DNA of 64,000 bases from positions 5,464,090 through 5,528,089 of the forward strand of contig JAPTYO010000012.1 of the NCBI GenBank assembly GCA_036873135.1, in the 5' to 3' direction. The stretch's first letter is position 1. Every line of letters starts with the position of its first letter. The notes below the pieces were generated by a model. That model saw nothing but the letters and a program-made list of their open reading frames with translations. It had not been told where the DNA came from and did not search any database. Shown here in pieces: positions 1 through 11,728 of the stretch. Both the position numbers and the translations under genes were made by a program. This stretch comes from Clarkia xantiana subsp. parviflora (lineage: Eukaryota; Streptophyta; Magnoliopsida; Myrtales; Onagraceae).

Positions 1-117
1 ATACCTTTGTATAATAAAATAAGTTGAAGAGCATTAACAAACATCATACTCATGTATAAAATTTTCGTTACAAAAAAAAATGTATGCAATTATAAGTAGG
101 CATATTTATTTTTAATA

Positions 118-180
118 TATCTATATCTATATCTATCTATCTATATCTATATCTATATCTATATCTATATCTATATCTAT
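118..180. repeat. CTATAT microsatellite
   Basis: Simple repeat of TATC/CTATAT units in an otherwise AT-rich left edge (1-175) that holds no gene. It abuts the proposed 5' end of the Helitron at 176. Confidence 0.9.
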
Positions 181-3100
181 ACCTATAATAAAAGTATGGC
201 ATATCCTCACACTTAAGTGACACAACTTTTCACCGTCTTCATCAGGAATCAATACGTATCGACACAGATCGCTCTACCACTGCTGGAACCGCCGGCTGAG
301 TGAAAACCACCAACCCAACCAATGCATCACGCCTCTTCGCTCACCCTACTCCCGCTTCCTATTCATTTTGTATAGTGCTCAGGCCTCAGGGACCATCCAA
401 ACCTTCGTCTTCACCCGCGCATGCCCTCAAGCATTAAAAGATCCCTTCAGCAAAATTGTAGAGTCGTTTCGTACAACAAATTCAGGAACCTATCCTATTA
501 ATTTCTCCAACCGGCTCTGTTAACCAATCACCATGGACCAGCACCACCACTTCAACATTCCCCACTCATATTTCAGTCGTTCTAATATACTCCTGCAAAA
601 TCATTTAGAAAGATTAAGGTTTGCAACCGTCATTCAGACTTATGTTATTTCGCTGCTTACTGCTATTTCTACTACTTTTTATGAGGTTGCTTCTTCTTCC
701 TATTTCATTGATTTGCTATTTATTAGTATCAACAAGCTTCGGAATTCAACCTTCATTTGCAATTTTATTTTATCAACCACGATTTTGACCAGCAGTCAAA
801 TTTCTAATTAAACCTAATTTGCAATGTTTTTTTTTCCAATTCTCTAGGTACATCCTTATGTTGATATCCTGATTGATTCGGCCTTAATGAATGAGGTCAT
901 GAATTAGTACGCACACCATATGTTTGCTTAAATGTCGATAAGAAAAAGCAAAGGTATCACAGTAAATCCTGAACTGCTGGTCTGAGTTACTGCTTTGGTT
1001 AACTGAATCATGTTTCGAGTTTAATGAGTTTTCTGATTCCATCATAATTTGTCATTTGCAAGACTATTATAGTTTACCAATTTGTTTGGTGTTTACAATT
1101 CACGATGCACATAATGTGTTTGTTTAACTATACAAAAACTCTTAATAACTACTATGTCGGCTTAGAAATAAAGTTTTTTTCCTCCAAATTTGTTAACAAT
1201 AATAAAGTTTTAAGAAGATTTTTCTAGCAGAGATGGATTCTTCTGATCATGCTTGAAATATGTTGTTACGCAGTACTTAATTTTGTCTTAGTTTGAGGAT
1301 GTAGGTGTTCTGATAGATAGTGTAAGATAGGCAATGCTACACAGTCCCCTTTTAAATGTCCGGCAATTGACATGTCTTTTTAATTCTTTAAAAAACTGCT
1401 TCAAACTTGAATGACTTGCCTTTCCACCAACAGTTTAAGAAATCAAGCATATAAGTAATGATATAGAGGGTATGGCTATTAACTTTAAAATAGTACATAA
1501 AATAACATATTGAATATTACCTTAATGTCACCCTCATGAACATCGCTGCTAAGTGAGTAATGAAGAAAAAAAATACAGCGATCAGTTGTTCTTTCTTTTT
1601 TTCTCTATCATTTCTAATGAAAGATTACCAAGCATAAAGCATCTCTAAATGATGTCTTTAATACTTTCAATTCGAATTTTGATTTAAATTCTACTGTGCC
1701 ATGTTTTGCAAATATATTTGCAGCAATGATTATTTATGATTTTCTAACTGCATATATAAGGGTTTACATTTGGAATGATTGAATCAATAAAATACGAAAA
1801 GATATGTGGTGGATAATGGAGAAATATCTCATTGCATTCACCTGTTTGTTTGATTCAGCATGATACAAATGCTCTCTTTTGAGTTATCTGACTTCTGATG
1901 TCGTCATTTACTTCAGTACATTGCTCTAGCTAATTGGTTAGTTGAATCATTCATTTCTCAAAAGCATCATGAGTAAAATCAAGGTTGTCTCTCTACATAT
2001 GTTCATGTAATTGTTGCTTGAGGCAATTATTTATGGGAAATACTATATTTAATTGCTGTCTATTTTTAATATAAGAGTAGTCACGTTAGCTGGGTACAAA
2101 CTGGTTTGGCTTGGCAGTGAGCACATGTTCATATTTTCTTGATCACTTTTATCAGTAGAAAGTTGGGATATATCCAGTTATGCAAGTTTTTGACAGCAAC
2201 TGAGTTTAGTTATATATATGTTTTAACGTTTCATATGTGACTCAGATGCAATTTTTCATTTTAACTTCTATTTTGCCATTTTGATTCTTTTTCAGCCACT
2301 TTTCATGTACCATGTCATTCAACTTGCTGGTTTTGGATGCTTCACCCTTGGAACCAAAAGAAGTTGCAAATGCACTATTTGGGTAATACGACTCTTTTAT
2401 CATTTTGTACATATATGTTCAATTATACTTTATTCTTTTTTTACAATTGAATCCATTTCTCTAGAGTTCAGTTACTTCATCTAAACTTTGTAAACTGAAC
2501 TTCCAATTCAGGTTTAGAGAAAGAACTCGGACAACTTGGTGTCTTTGTGGAGTTGCAGGCTCTTCTTCCAGGTGTTCAGCTGCATATTGAACTTGTAGTA
2601 CCTGCAATATCACAACATAGGTGGGTAGTGGGTTACTCATTGAAGTAAGGTTTTAACTATGGAAAAGTGTGTAATTGCGTTAGTATGTAATTGTTTGTAA
2701 CATAATATACTTTCTCTATAAATTGTATGAACATCAATGGTGACTGGTGAGAGAATCAACCTCTCCACTTACCCACAATGCACTAACAGTGAGTGCACAT
2801 GCAAATCTTCAATACAAAATACTGGCCCCGCTTCAAAGAACGGTAAAACTTCTGATGTTCCACCGCAGCTCCGTGGAGGCTTATAGCATGACATTAACAG
2901 TGACATCGCAAATGTTTCTCCCTTATTTTCCATTATGCAATGTATTATAGTATAAATCTTGCATCATTCTCAAATACTTCTAAAGAAGTTTAGGATTTAT
3001 AAATTTACTTTCATTTTTAAACTTCATTGAATACTATGGCTCATTCTGTATTGAGTTTCTAACGATGACAAATAGTATTTGGAAATCAATTACACATGCA

Positions 3101-3252
3101 GTACAAGGAAAGAGAGAGTCATATTTTTCTTAATCACGCAATTTATGTAGTCTCTTATATTTTTTTAACAACGTTAGTCAATTTATATGACTTATTCAAC
3201 TTTACAAATAAAAAATGATTATCACGCGTGCAACGTATGCGCAGACCACTAG
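176..3252 (+). mobile_element. Probable non-autonomous Helitron
   Basis: The 3' end is typical of a Helitron: a short GC-rich hairpin at about 3225-3241 lies a few bases before CTAG (3249-3252), which is followed by T. The proposed 5' end is TCTATACCTATAAT at 176, preceded by A, as expected for insertion between A and T. The start is less certain because it overlaps a CTATAT microsatellite. No Rep/helicase reading frame is visible, so the element would be non-autonomous. The interior (about 240-2950) has no convincing gene. Two exon-like pieces with splice-like borders lie at 2296-2382 and 2512-2620. A direct repeat of about 21 bp with one mismatch (AATTATAAGT[A/G]GGCATATTTA) lies just outside both ends, at 88-108 and 3263-3283. 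Confidence 0.5.
2296..2620 (+). other. Two exon-like fragments inside the Helitron
   Basis: 2296-2382 is preceded by TTTTTCAG and followed by GTAATA. 2512-2620 is preceded by ATTCAG and followed by GTGGGT. Both are open in at least one frame, but the frame that looks best in the first piece does not join cleanly to the best frame of the second. Capture of host exons is common in Helitrons. The source gene was not recognised. Confidence 0.25.
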
Positions 3253-3667
3253 TATTGATTAAAATTATAAGTGGGCATATTTACATTTTTTATTTTATAA
3301 TTATTAACAAATAACCTTTTTTTTATAGCGAATGAAATATTTATACAATGGATTATATAAAAACAATTACACTATGCTCATGCCACTATTTTTTTAAATT
3401 TAGTTAAAAAACGAACAATAGGTAAAGTAAATTTTAAAAATTTATTGCAATTTATATATTAACTAGTTTTTAATTAATATATAAAATTTTAAAATTGTAG
3501 ATTGGTTATTTATTGTTAAAATGTAGGGGTGTGAATTACGTTGTTATACTGTTAATTACATATACAATACATTTTTATATATTACAGTGTTAAATAATGT
3601 TTTTATGCAAAAAAATCATTTATGTGAATTTTTATGTTGCTAGGTAAACAATCCAAACTCCAAGGAC

Positions 3668-5826
3668 ATGAAAATGAGAAATGGAAACATGTATGATATT
3701 GACCGGAGAACCAAACGCTACGTCGCCCTGGCTGGTTTTTTGAATGCCGGAGAGACATCCCGTGTTGAGGTAGATTTACGCCTCATGCATGCTTTAGTAG
3801 AGCGTTGGCGGCCTGAGACTCACACATTTCACCTTCCCCAAGGTGAAATGACTATCACTCTTAAAGATGTAGCGATGATTCTGGGATTACCCGTCGATGG
3901 TAAGCCCGTAACCGATTACTACCGGAGTGAGATTCCTTTTGACCAGTTAAAGACGAATAAGTATACCATATTTAGGGACCTATTAGGTATAGAATTAACA
4001 AACACATTTGGGAGGGTAGGGGGAACTGAGATAAAACTACTCCCGTTGAAGACGCACTTTAAGAAATCGGAGGATGACGAGGATTGGCTACCTGATGACT
4101 TGGAGGCTCAGCGAAGAGCTAGAGCGTATATATTGATCCTCCTAGGCCAGTGTCTGTTCTCCAACACCAGTGGAGGGGTTGTCCCATTAGAGTACTTATA
4201 CTTACTACGTGATTTTGAAGAAATACCTCAATTCAGCTGGGGTTCGGCTGTCTTGAGCTACTTGTTTAGGGGGCTCTGCAGGTGGGCTAGTAAAAAAAGC
4301 ATGACGAGAGTACAAGGCTGTGGTGTGCTTCTACAGGTAAAAAAAATTTGTTTAAGATTTTAGTTTATTTTTGCCTTATGCACTGTAAATTGCCCTACGT
4401 ACTGTATTGTTTATTATCTTATTTTTTTGTTATGGTAGGTGTGGTGCTGGGAGCATATCGGGATTGGAAGACCAGAGCGGTTGCAGCTTCGCACACATGG
4501 CAAATCAATCGGCTGCCATTGGAGATATTCGAAGGCCGGTAGAGTGGCAGTTGTCGCTCACAATCATTACTATTACCGGGATGCACTAAAGTCAATGAGA
4601 GATACAGCAGTAAAAAATAATTACTATTTTTTTTCTGTTTATTATTTATTGTTGTTACTTTATTTAGTGTCATAATATTATTTTTCAGATTACCTGGGAC
4701 CCGTGGACACAAGATTTGCAGGCCATTGTGCCACCAATTTGCTTGAACGGTTGGGATTTGGCAAAAATTCGTCTACCCCTTATCCATTTCAACTGCGTGG
4801 AGTATCAACTTCCCGAGAGGGTGTATAGACAATTTGGGCTACCACAACCAATCCCCCCAGAACAATTGCAAGACGTCAATGAATGGAGTGCTCTCCACAG
4901 GTGCGATGAATGGAAGAAGGACCCTACCATCCCTTGGTACGTTGAGCACAATGTACACATCCAGAAGTGGAACAACCGCCACAATCATTTGCTGCAGCAT
5001 GTGCCCATTGGCGTGTCTGATTGGGACTACCTGAGATGGTATGCTCAACGTACTGTCACGATGGTTGGATATAATAATTCTGGAGACTCTGAAGCGGAAG
5101 AGGAAGAGGAAGAGGCAGCACCACATGCCTATTTTCAAGCTAGTGGAAACAACGAAGTTCTGATGGTAAGTATTTGTTACATGACGTTTATTAGTATATT
5201 TGAGATGTAATTATAAGTTAGTCATTCAATCATTCTAAATATGATTATGTTGTCAGTTGCGTGGTCTGGATACAATATTGATGAAGTCAAGGAAATTAGA
5301 GCCTGTAGTGCCACCCCATATGAAAAAACATATTGAGTGCATAACAGACGAAATCCGTAGCCTGTACATACAGACTGGTGACGATACCCGGTTTGAGCGA
5401 TTGATGAGTGCGGAGCTGTCACCTGACGATGACGAGCCTCAACAGCAGCAACCACCCATTGGCCAGTATGTAGGGGTGTCGTCTTATGCACCTCCATCTT
5501 ATGGACATTCACATGGACCTCCGTCGTATGGAGCTCCGTCGTATGGACATCCGTCGTATGGACATCCGTCGTATGGACCTCCATCGTATGGCCTGGGTGG
5601 TCCTCTGCCGATGTATGGATCAAGTAGTAATCAACCGTCGTATGAACAGGGTTTTCATCAATCGTCGTATAGACCGGGTGGTCAGGCTCCACCTCATGAC
5701 ATACTGACCCAGACTTCATTGAATGAACACGTAACTCAGCCTCCACCGTTCACTCAACCTACTCAACAGTCGTTTTACGACAATGTTGACTGGTCTAGAA
5801 ACGTCCGAGGGAGCGGGAGAGGTTAA
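3668..5826 (+). CDS. Plant mobile domain (PMD, MAIN-like) protein, four exons
   Basis: Exons 3668-4336, 4439-4609, 4689-5165 and 5257-5826 join in phase 0 at every GT-AG junction and give 628 residues. The first three exons match the aminotransferase-like plant mobile domain (PF10536): an early FLNAGETSRVEVDLRLMHALVERW-type block, then TFHLPQGEMTITLKDVAMILGLPVDG, LQVWCWEHI across the exon 1/2 junction, and ITWDPWT at the start of exon 3. The last exon is a low-complexity tail with tandem PSYG/PPSYG repeats (about 5490-5600), then Gln/Pro-rich sequence. In Arabidopsis, PMD proteins MAIN and MAIL1 act in the nucleus with a PP7-like phosphatase in silencing. PMD domains are also carried by MULE and gypsy elements. 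Its convergent neighbour is a MULE transposase, so this copy may be transposon cargo rather than a host gene. Stops just upstream of 3668 fix the start. Confidence 0.85.
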
Positions 5827-5940
5827 CCGTTGTTGTTTGGTGTTTTTTTTTTCTTCTGCCATGTAGTTGATTGATGTTGATGTTTAATTGAAACTTGCGT
5901 ATTTTTACTTGCGTGTTTTCAATTGCATTTGTGTAACTTG

Positions 5941-6862
5941 CGTATTTTTAGATTTTTTTTTTAATTTCATATAAAAATCGATAATTGGTCCTAAAACGAA
6001 GTTTTCAGGGGGGTCGTAGCCCATTCGGTGTTGAAAAACCATAAATTTCGAAATTCTCCAAAAAAATTTAAAAAATTACAGATTTTTATTCAAGTAATAA
6101 AAGAAATATGTTTTAAGTTTCATTGTATTTGGAGTTGTAGATAAACGACAATTTTCCGAGAAAGTTCGGACATTAATGGTCGTTTTGGCGTACGTATAAA
6201 TGATTTATATATATTCTACAAGACTCCACATTTGTCACCGTTTGCGGCAATGGATTTCCCTAATAAGTAAGAAGTCATAGTAAATTTTTAAGATTTTTTT
6301 GAATTTCATGTAAAAATCGATAATTGGTCTAAAAACTTCGTTTTAGGGGGGTCGTAGCCCATTCGGTGTTGAAAAACCATAAATTTCGAAATTCTCCAAA
6401 AAAAATTTAAAAATTACAGATTATTAATCAAGTAATAAAAGAAATATTTTTTAAGTTTCATTGTATTTGGAGTTGTAGATAAACGACAATCTTCCGAGAA
6501 AGTTCGGACATTAATGGTCGTTTTGGCGTACGTATGAATGATTTATATATATATTCTACAAGACTCCAAATTTGTCACCGTTTGCGGCAATGGATTTCCC
6601 TAATAAGTAAGAAGTCATAGTAAATTTTTAAGATTTTTTTGAATTTCATGTAAAAATCGATAATTGGTCTAAAAACTTCGTTTTAGGGGGGTCGTAGCCC
6701 ATTCGGTGTTGAAAAACCATAAATTTCGAAATTCTCCAAAAAAATTTAAAAAAATTACAGATTATTAATCAAGTAATAAAAGAAATATGTTTTAAGTTTC
6801 ATTGTATTTGGAGTTGTAGATAAACGACAATCTTCCGAGAAAGTTCGGACATTAATGGTCGG
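5941..6862. repeat. 340-bp tandem repeat, about 2.7 copies
   Basis: Units begin near 5961, 6301 and 6641, a spacing of 340 bp. Each carries AAAAATCGATAATTGGT, then GGGGGGTCGTAGCCCATTCG, then GAGTTGTAGATAAACGACAA. Copies are nearly identical and the third is truncated near 6862. The array fills the gap between the 3' ends of the PMD gene (+) and the MULE transposase gene (-). No coding capacity is visible. Confidence 0.9.
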
Positions 6863-6981
6863 CAATGTAGATAAACGACAATGTAGATAAATGTCAATAC
6901 AGTAACCCAACAATATCGAAATACATTAAAGAAAAACAAACAAAAAAAAATACAGGTACATCATAATGAAATTATTAAATA

Positions 6982-9351
6982 TCAACCAGTGGATTTGCAA
7001 CTTCTTCTGTTATGACCTTCCTGACCACATTTACCGCATCTGTTCACCTTGGACGGTTGGCGAGACGGTTGGCTAGTGTCCATCTCGTTTGGAATTCTCA
7101 CCTTTTTTCTCCCCCTTGGTGAAATAAGCATATGAGGATGAACAATCACGGTTGGACCGTCCCACACTGGCCAATTATGCTCTTGACGTAAAGGTTGAAA
7201 TGCATGTTCATACGCCTTAATAATGTTTTCTATCTTGAATTGACTGTCAACGTATGAAAAGACGCTTGCATGAACCTGTGTAATTGCACATATGGCGTGT
7301 TTGCATGGGCTTCCGAACAACCTCCACTCGCCGCATTCACACTCCTTATCATCAAGGTTTACTACATATGGTTGACCGTCACGAGTCGAAACGCGAAAAA
7401 CTACGCCGTGACCAAACCGTATAGCAGTAAAGAACCTTGATTCTTCGATTGCTTTACTTAACCTACCCCTAATTTTCTCTGGAAATATGTGGCCTTCGGT
7501 TAACTCACGTCTGGCTTCTACCGTATGATCAATCCAATATTTATTCATTCTCATGAATGTACCGTCAATCAACGCCGTAACCGGCAATGACCTAGCGCCC
7601 TTGAGGACTTTGTTAAAAACCTCAGAATGATTCGTTGTCATATTACCGAATCGAAGACCTCCATCATGAGACAGCGCCCACGTGCTGATGTCTCCCATTC
7701 TTTCAATGAAACCCTTGTATTTGCCATCATCCGCTACTAGCCACTTTTGAAGTTCAGTAAGACACTTATGCTTGTTTGAAGTCCAAAGCATCTCTTGAAA
7801 AACCTCCTTCAACTTCTTATTTTTGAAGTGAGTGTTGAAGTTGCTAGCAACATGACAAGCACAATACCTGTGGAATCCATGTGGTTGGGGAAAGATATCA
7901 TCCAAAGCGCGTATTATACCCTTATGACGATCAGATATAATGCAAACTGGCCGTGCATCCTTCGTCACGTGATCGCGCAGACGCCTTAAAAACCAGGTCC
8001 ATGTTTCTGTGCTCTCATTGTCACACAATGTGAACGCCAATGGAAAAATGTGATTGTTTGCATCATACGCCACAGCTACAAGAAGCTTTCCTCTGTACTT
8101 TCCATATAGATGTGTGCCGTCAATGCTGATCAATGGGCGACAATGTGGAAACCCGATTATTGAAGGTGCGTATGCCCAAAAACATTTACTGAAGGTCGCC
8201 ACCTGCCCATTTTGGGAACGCCAGTCGAAGTCGAACACTGTGCCTGGATTGTAATGCGCTATAGCTGTCAACAATTGTGGAAGTCTATTGAAGGCACTCT
8301 CGTGAGTTCCATAGATCCGCTCAATGACGTTGAATTTGGCGTACCACACCTTGCGGTACGATGGCCTCTCTGAGTATTTGTCAAACATAACTTGTTGTAA
8401 GAAGCTGATCGAAACGCCGGCATTTTCCCACACGTAAGGATATATATGATTGGCAATTAATTGACAATCAATTTGTCTATGCCGCTTGATCGGCTCAGCA
8501 TTCACACATGAGTGTGGAGGCCCTAACACCGTGATGTACCATGATCCAAATTGCCCCACTGATGCGCGAAGGTACCAAGAACATGATTTGTCTATGCATT
8601 CAAAGACAACTGGCTTTTTGTTGGATTCAGGGGTGCAGCACTGTCGTGCATTGTTAATGTGCCATTCTTTGACGGCCACTTTAACAGCATTCTTATCTGC
8701 ATAGCTATCCCCCTTTGCTAATTCCACCGCATGAGAAGATGAGGAAGCATGCCGATCCCAATCATTGCTCTCAAACCCCCTTTCCCAATCACCTGAGGTA
8801 AATTCAGGCGGGTACTGGTAATACTCTTCGTTTGACTCGTTTGCTTCTTCACGGGCCTCGTTGACTTCTTCGATAGGCTCTTCCTCAGTGTCGACCTCCT
8901 CTGGCTCAACTTCAGTTATTTGCACTTCTACTAAGTCGGTGTTAGCTGCTTCACTGTACGCCTCGACGTTGCTGCATTCTCCACCTCCGTAATCAGGATT
9001 TCCCCCACGTAACCTTAAAGTCGACATATGGCTTGTCAGCTCATTCAGTTCATCTAGCTCTGATTCGTCTACTTCATAATCACCTTGGACACCATAACTG
9101 GTACCCTGATCCCACATTGGGATGACAGTGAGAAAGACATCTTCAACACATATTTCCATAATCCTCCGCCAAATAGAGTCATCGGAAACATCATAATCTT
9201 CGTTATTCAACCTCCACATCAATTCCACTCGTGGAGCTCCACATCGCGAAATGCTCATGGCCTCCATTTTCACTTCGTCCAGTGTAATGCTCTGATGAAC
9301 TTGTATGACATACATCTCACCTCCGTTGAACTCAAAATATATTTTCACCAT
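6982..9351 (-). CDS. MuDR/MULE-family transposase, intact 789 aa
   Basis: A single uninterrupted reading frame. Residues 1-80 form a PB1/ubiquitin-like MuDR N-terminal domain, followed by an acidic linker (about 85-200) that contains LRLRGG at 112-117. A MuDR DNA-binding region covers about 205-285. The MULE transposase core has candidate catalytic residues D411 (SIDGTH), D474 (IISDRH) and E577 (NHSEVFN). A SWIM zinc finger is at 671-690 (CxCx..CxH: CECGEW...CKHAIC), and a CCHC knuckle lies at the C-terminus (CGKCGQEGHNRRSC). The length is normal for plant MuDR transposases and nothing is missing, so the protein could be active. It is convergent with the PMD gene. I could not define terminal inverted repeats around the pair. 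A domesticated MULE gene (FAR1/MUG-like) is possible, but the complete DDE and SWIM favour a transposon. Confidence 0.93.
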   Translation of the reverse strand: MVKIYFEFNGGEMYVIQVHQSITLDEVKMEAMSISRCGAPRVELMWRLNNEDYDVSDDSIWRRIMEICVEDVFLTVIPMWDQGTSYGVQGDYEVDESELDELNELTSHMSTLRLRGGNPDYGGGECSNVEAYSEAANTDLVEVQITEVEPEEVDTEEEPIEEVNEAREEANESNEEYYQYPPEFTSGDWERGFESNDWDRHASSSSHAVELAKGDSYADKNAVKVAVKEWHINNARQCCTPESNKKPVVFECIDKSCSWYLRASVGQFGSWYITVLGPPHSCVNAEPIKRHRQIDCQLIANHIYPYVWENAGVSISFLQQVMFDKYSERPSYRKVWYAKFNVIERIYGTHESAFNRLPQLLTAIAHYNPGTVFDFDWRSQNGQVATFSKCFWAYAPSIIGFPHCRPLISIDGTHLYGKYRGKLLVAVAYDANNHIFPLAFTLCDNESTETWTWFLRRLRDHVTKDARPVCIISDRHKGIIRALDDIFPQPHGFHRYCACHVASNFNTHFKNKKLKEVFQEMLWTSNKHKCLTELQKWLVADDGKYKGFIERMGDISTWALSHDGGLRFGNMTTNHSEVFNKVLKGARSLPVTALIDGTFMRMNKYWIDHTVEARRELTEGHIFPEKIRGRLSKAIEESRFFTAIRFGHGVVFRVSTRDGQPYVVNLDDKECECGEWRLFGSPCKHAICAITQVHASVFSYVDSQFKIENIIKAYEHAFQPLRQEHNWPVWDGPTVIVHPHMLISPRGRKKVRIPNEMDTSQPSRQPSKVNRCGKCGQEGHNRRSCKSTG

Positions 9352-10784
9352 TTTTCTAATAAATAGTTAAGATATAATTAACACATACAGAATCTAAAAT
9401 AACTAAATTAAAGAAATGAGACTGACCAAAATGCCTATGTTTATCTTGCGAATCTATCAACGGTCGAATTAATATGCTACTATATTAAAAACTATAATAT
9501 ATTTCTTTTTGCAATGTCTTATATATAATAAAATTTTCATCCAATAAATATATGATTGTTACATTTCTAGTACAATGGATAAATAATAAATTATTATCAC
9601 AATAGTTAATATACTTTAGTTGTATTTGACAAAAAATATACTTTAGTTGAAAATCTCAAATAGCCGAAGTGGTGAAATTTTGTCATTCAAAAAACTTGAT
9701 TATTATATATTTAAGACTTTAAGTATTAGAATACGGTACAATTAGCAAAAATATTTAAATGGAGATAACATAAAATAATACCTTTAAAAAAATTACGTGA
9801 GTTTATAATTTGGAATTGTTATTATAATGTATTAAAGTTTTCATTGTTTAAATTATTAACAGTAAATATTTGAACTTATTATCCATATAACAACGGAGTT
9901 AATATTTGAATTTATCTTTAGTAATCAATTCAACTTTAGAATAAATGTATTATGCATTGTCAACCACTTTAGTTTACACACGCTTAAAAAATGACATGCT
10001 GTGTTAAAATGCTTTAGTGCAAACAAAATTCAAATTTTTAATAAATCAGTCGAGAAATCTTACCAATTTTAGTGTCCTTTAGAAAATTTTCAACTCTGCT
10101 ACTTACGACTCGAGCATCTACAACAATGATTTTGATGACTCCAACCCCTAACATAAAAACCCACAATAGTTAGATTCTATAAGGAACAATTTACGTTCAA
10201 AGTTATTTTTTATTTTAGACATAAAATAATAATAATAAAAATTAACATGCATGAACATATGGAATCACTTATCGACTGAAATGAGATTATTGTTTAGTTG
10301 GTTAATTTTTCTACGACATTATTATTCCAAATATTTTATCATCTATAAAAGTACAACAAATGAAGTAACGTGTACAGAGTTTTGTTACGTAAATAATTTA
10401 CATATTTTCTATGATAATTACTAAATTTAAAATCCAAGCTAGCTATATTCTAATTAACCGTTTGAAACATTTGCTGCTTCATAAGAATATACTAATTTAT
10501 AAACCCCATAAATTAGTACAAATATTTTTTTTTTTTGTTGCAAAGACCATAAATATAGTGTTTATTTATTCAAATAGTTTCTACCATTTTAAAATATGTA
10601 CATAAGCAGCGTATAATTATGAAAGTACCTTAACTGTAGAGGCCAATAAGACTTTTAAAGTGTTCCAAATGTAGCCGGAAGTGAAATGTAAACCTTGAAT
10701 CCGAATAAAAATGAGATCTTCAAAGTTCAAATACTCTGATTGATTCGTTTTTTTTTTTTTACAAATTTTAAGAGGTAAAAATGA
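9352..10784. other. AT-rich intergenic sequence
   Basis: Between the MULE transposase start and the hairpin block. Very AT-rich, with only short reading frames that look random. It should contain the promoter of the minus-strand transposase and perhaps one end of the transposon, but no terminal inverted repeat was recognised. Confidence 0.6.
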
Positions 10785-11028
10785 GATTGGGCAAGGCTTG
10801 TTTAAATAGCAAGCCTTGCCCAATCTTGGGAACTCCGGACGCTGCTCAGGGACTCGGGGAAGTCCCTGAGCGGCGTCACATCGCAGCGCTCTTTGAGAGA
10901 GCGCTGCGATGTGACGCAGCAGGGAACGTGCTGTTCCCTGCTGGCTCCGCTCTTTGAGAGAGCGGAGCACAGTGTTCGGGGCACTTTGAAAGTGCCCCGA
11001 ACCCCATTTTGGAATTTTTTCCAAAATG
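10785..11028. repeat. Chain of seven consecutive perfect hairpins
   Basis: Seven perfect inverted repeats lie head to tail. Stems are 10785-10799/10811-10825 (15 bp), 10845-10854/10861-10870 (10 bp), 10873-10892/10898-10917 (20 bp, loop TTGAG), 10918-10927/10933-10942 (10 bp), 10944-10953/10959-10968 (10 bp, again loop TTGAG), 10974-10987/10989-11002 (14 bp) and 11005-11014/11019-11028 (10 bp). About 178 of 244 bases are paired. The block is GC-rich in an AT-rich setting and ends about 210 bp upstream of the Sec14-gene TATA box. It may be the interior of an unrecognised transposon. Confidence 0.9.
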
Positions 11029-11235
11029 TTTCACATTTTGGTTTTTTTACTCTAATAGATCCCCATTTAGGTAAAAAATTCTTATTCTAGCCATTCCCTA
11101 AATTTTTTAGGGTTTGATGAAGATAGATATTTAAATATATAAATGTTTATAATAATAAAATATCTGATCTTACATAGTGAAATAGGTGATGATTTATTTC
11201 CGCGTTCATATTCTAGTTGCCACTGACTAGCACAC

Positions 11236-11243
11236 TATAAATA
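11236..11243 (+). promoter_or_regulatory. TATA box of the Sec14-like gene
   Basis: TATAAATA followed by a pyrimidine-rich leader (CTCTCTCTTTTCTCTCTC at about 11310), and then a good 5' splice site (CCAG/GTATGC) at 11381/11382. The arrangement suggests a non-coding first exon of roughly 11265-11381. Confidence 0.55.
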
Positions 11244-11728
11244 AATAAATCATATATATATATAGGCAGCAGAAGAGGAAGATCATTGATTGGCTTGCCT
11301 TAGGAACTCTCTCTCTTTTCTCTCTCATATCAAAATTCAAAGCTCAGCAGGTTGCAGTCAGTTTGAATTGAATCTATCCAGGTATGCTGCCTAGCTCAAT
11401 GAATTCATCACCATATATATATATGCAAGAAATAAAGAGTCTTGTTTCTGCACAGTCATTCATATAGCTGCTAAACTGTATGTATAATGGTTGTATGTAT
11501 ATGGTTTTAATAGATGTATGTATATGGTTAATATCTTTCTATAATTATTAACTAATCTGATGATCATATATCTATTCCTCCTCCTCCTACTATATATCAT
11601 CTCTTCATCTTTAACATTGTTGAATCTCCAGGTATTTCTTCTTCTTCTTGATGTAATTAAAAGTCTTGCTGGGCTTGCTTCCTACTTTTTCAAACTTAAT
11701 TAAATTAGTCGTCTAACATTTATTTATT

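Noticed and set aside
533..811. 92-residue frame in the left Helitron
   Set aside because: No similarity recognised and composition like random AT-rich DNA.
10617..11024. 135-residue minus-strand frame across the hairpin chain
   Set aside because: Composition and symmetry come from inverted repeats; no domain or splice context.
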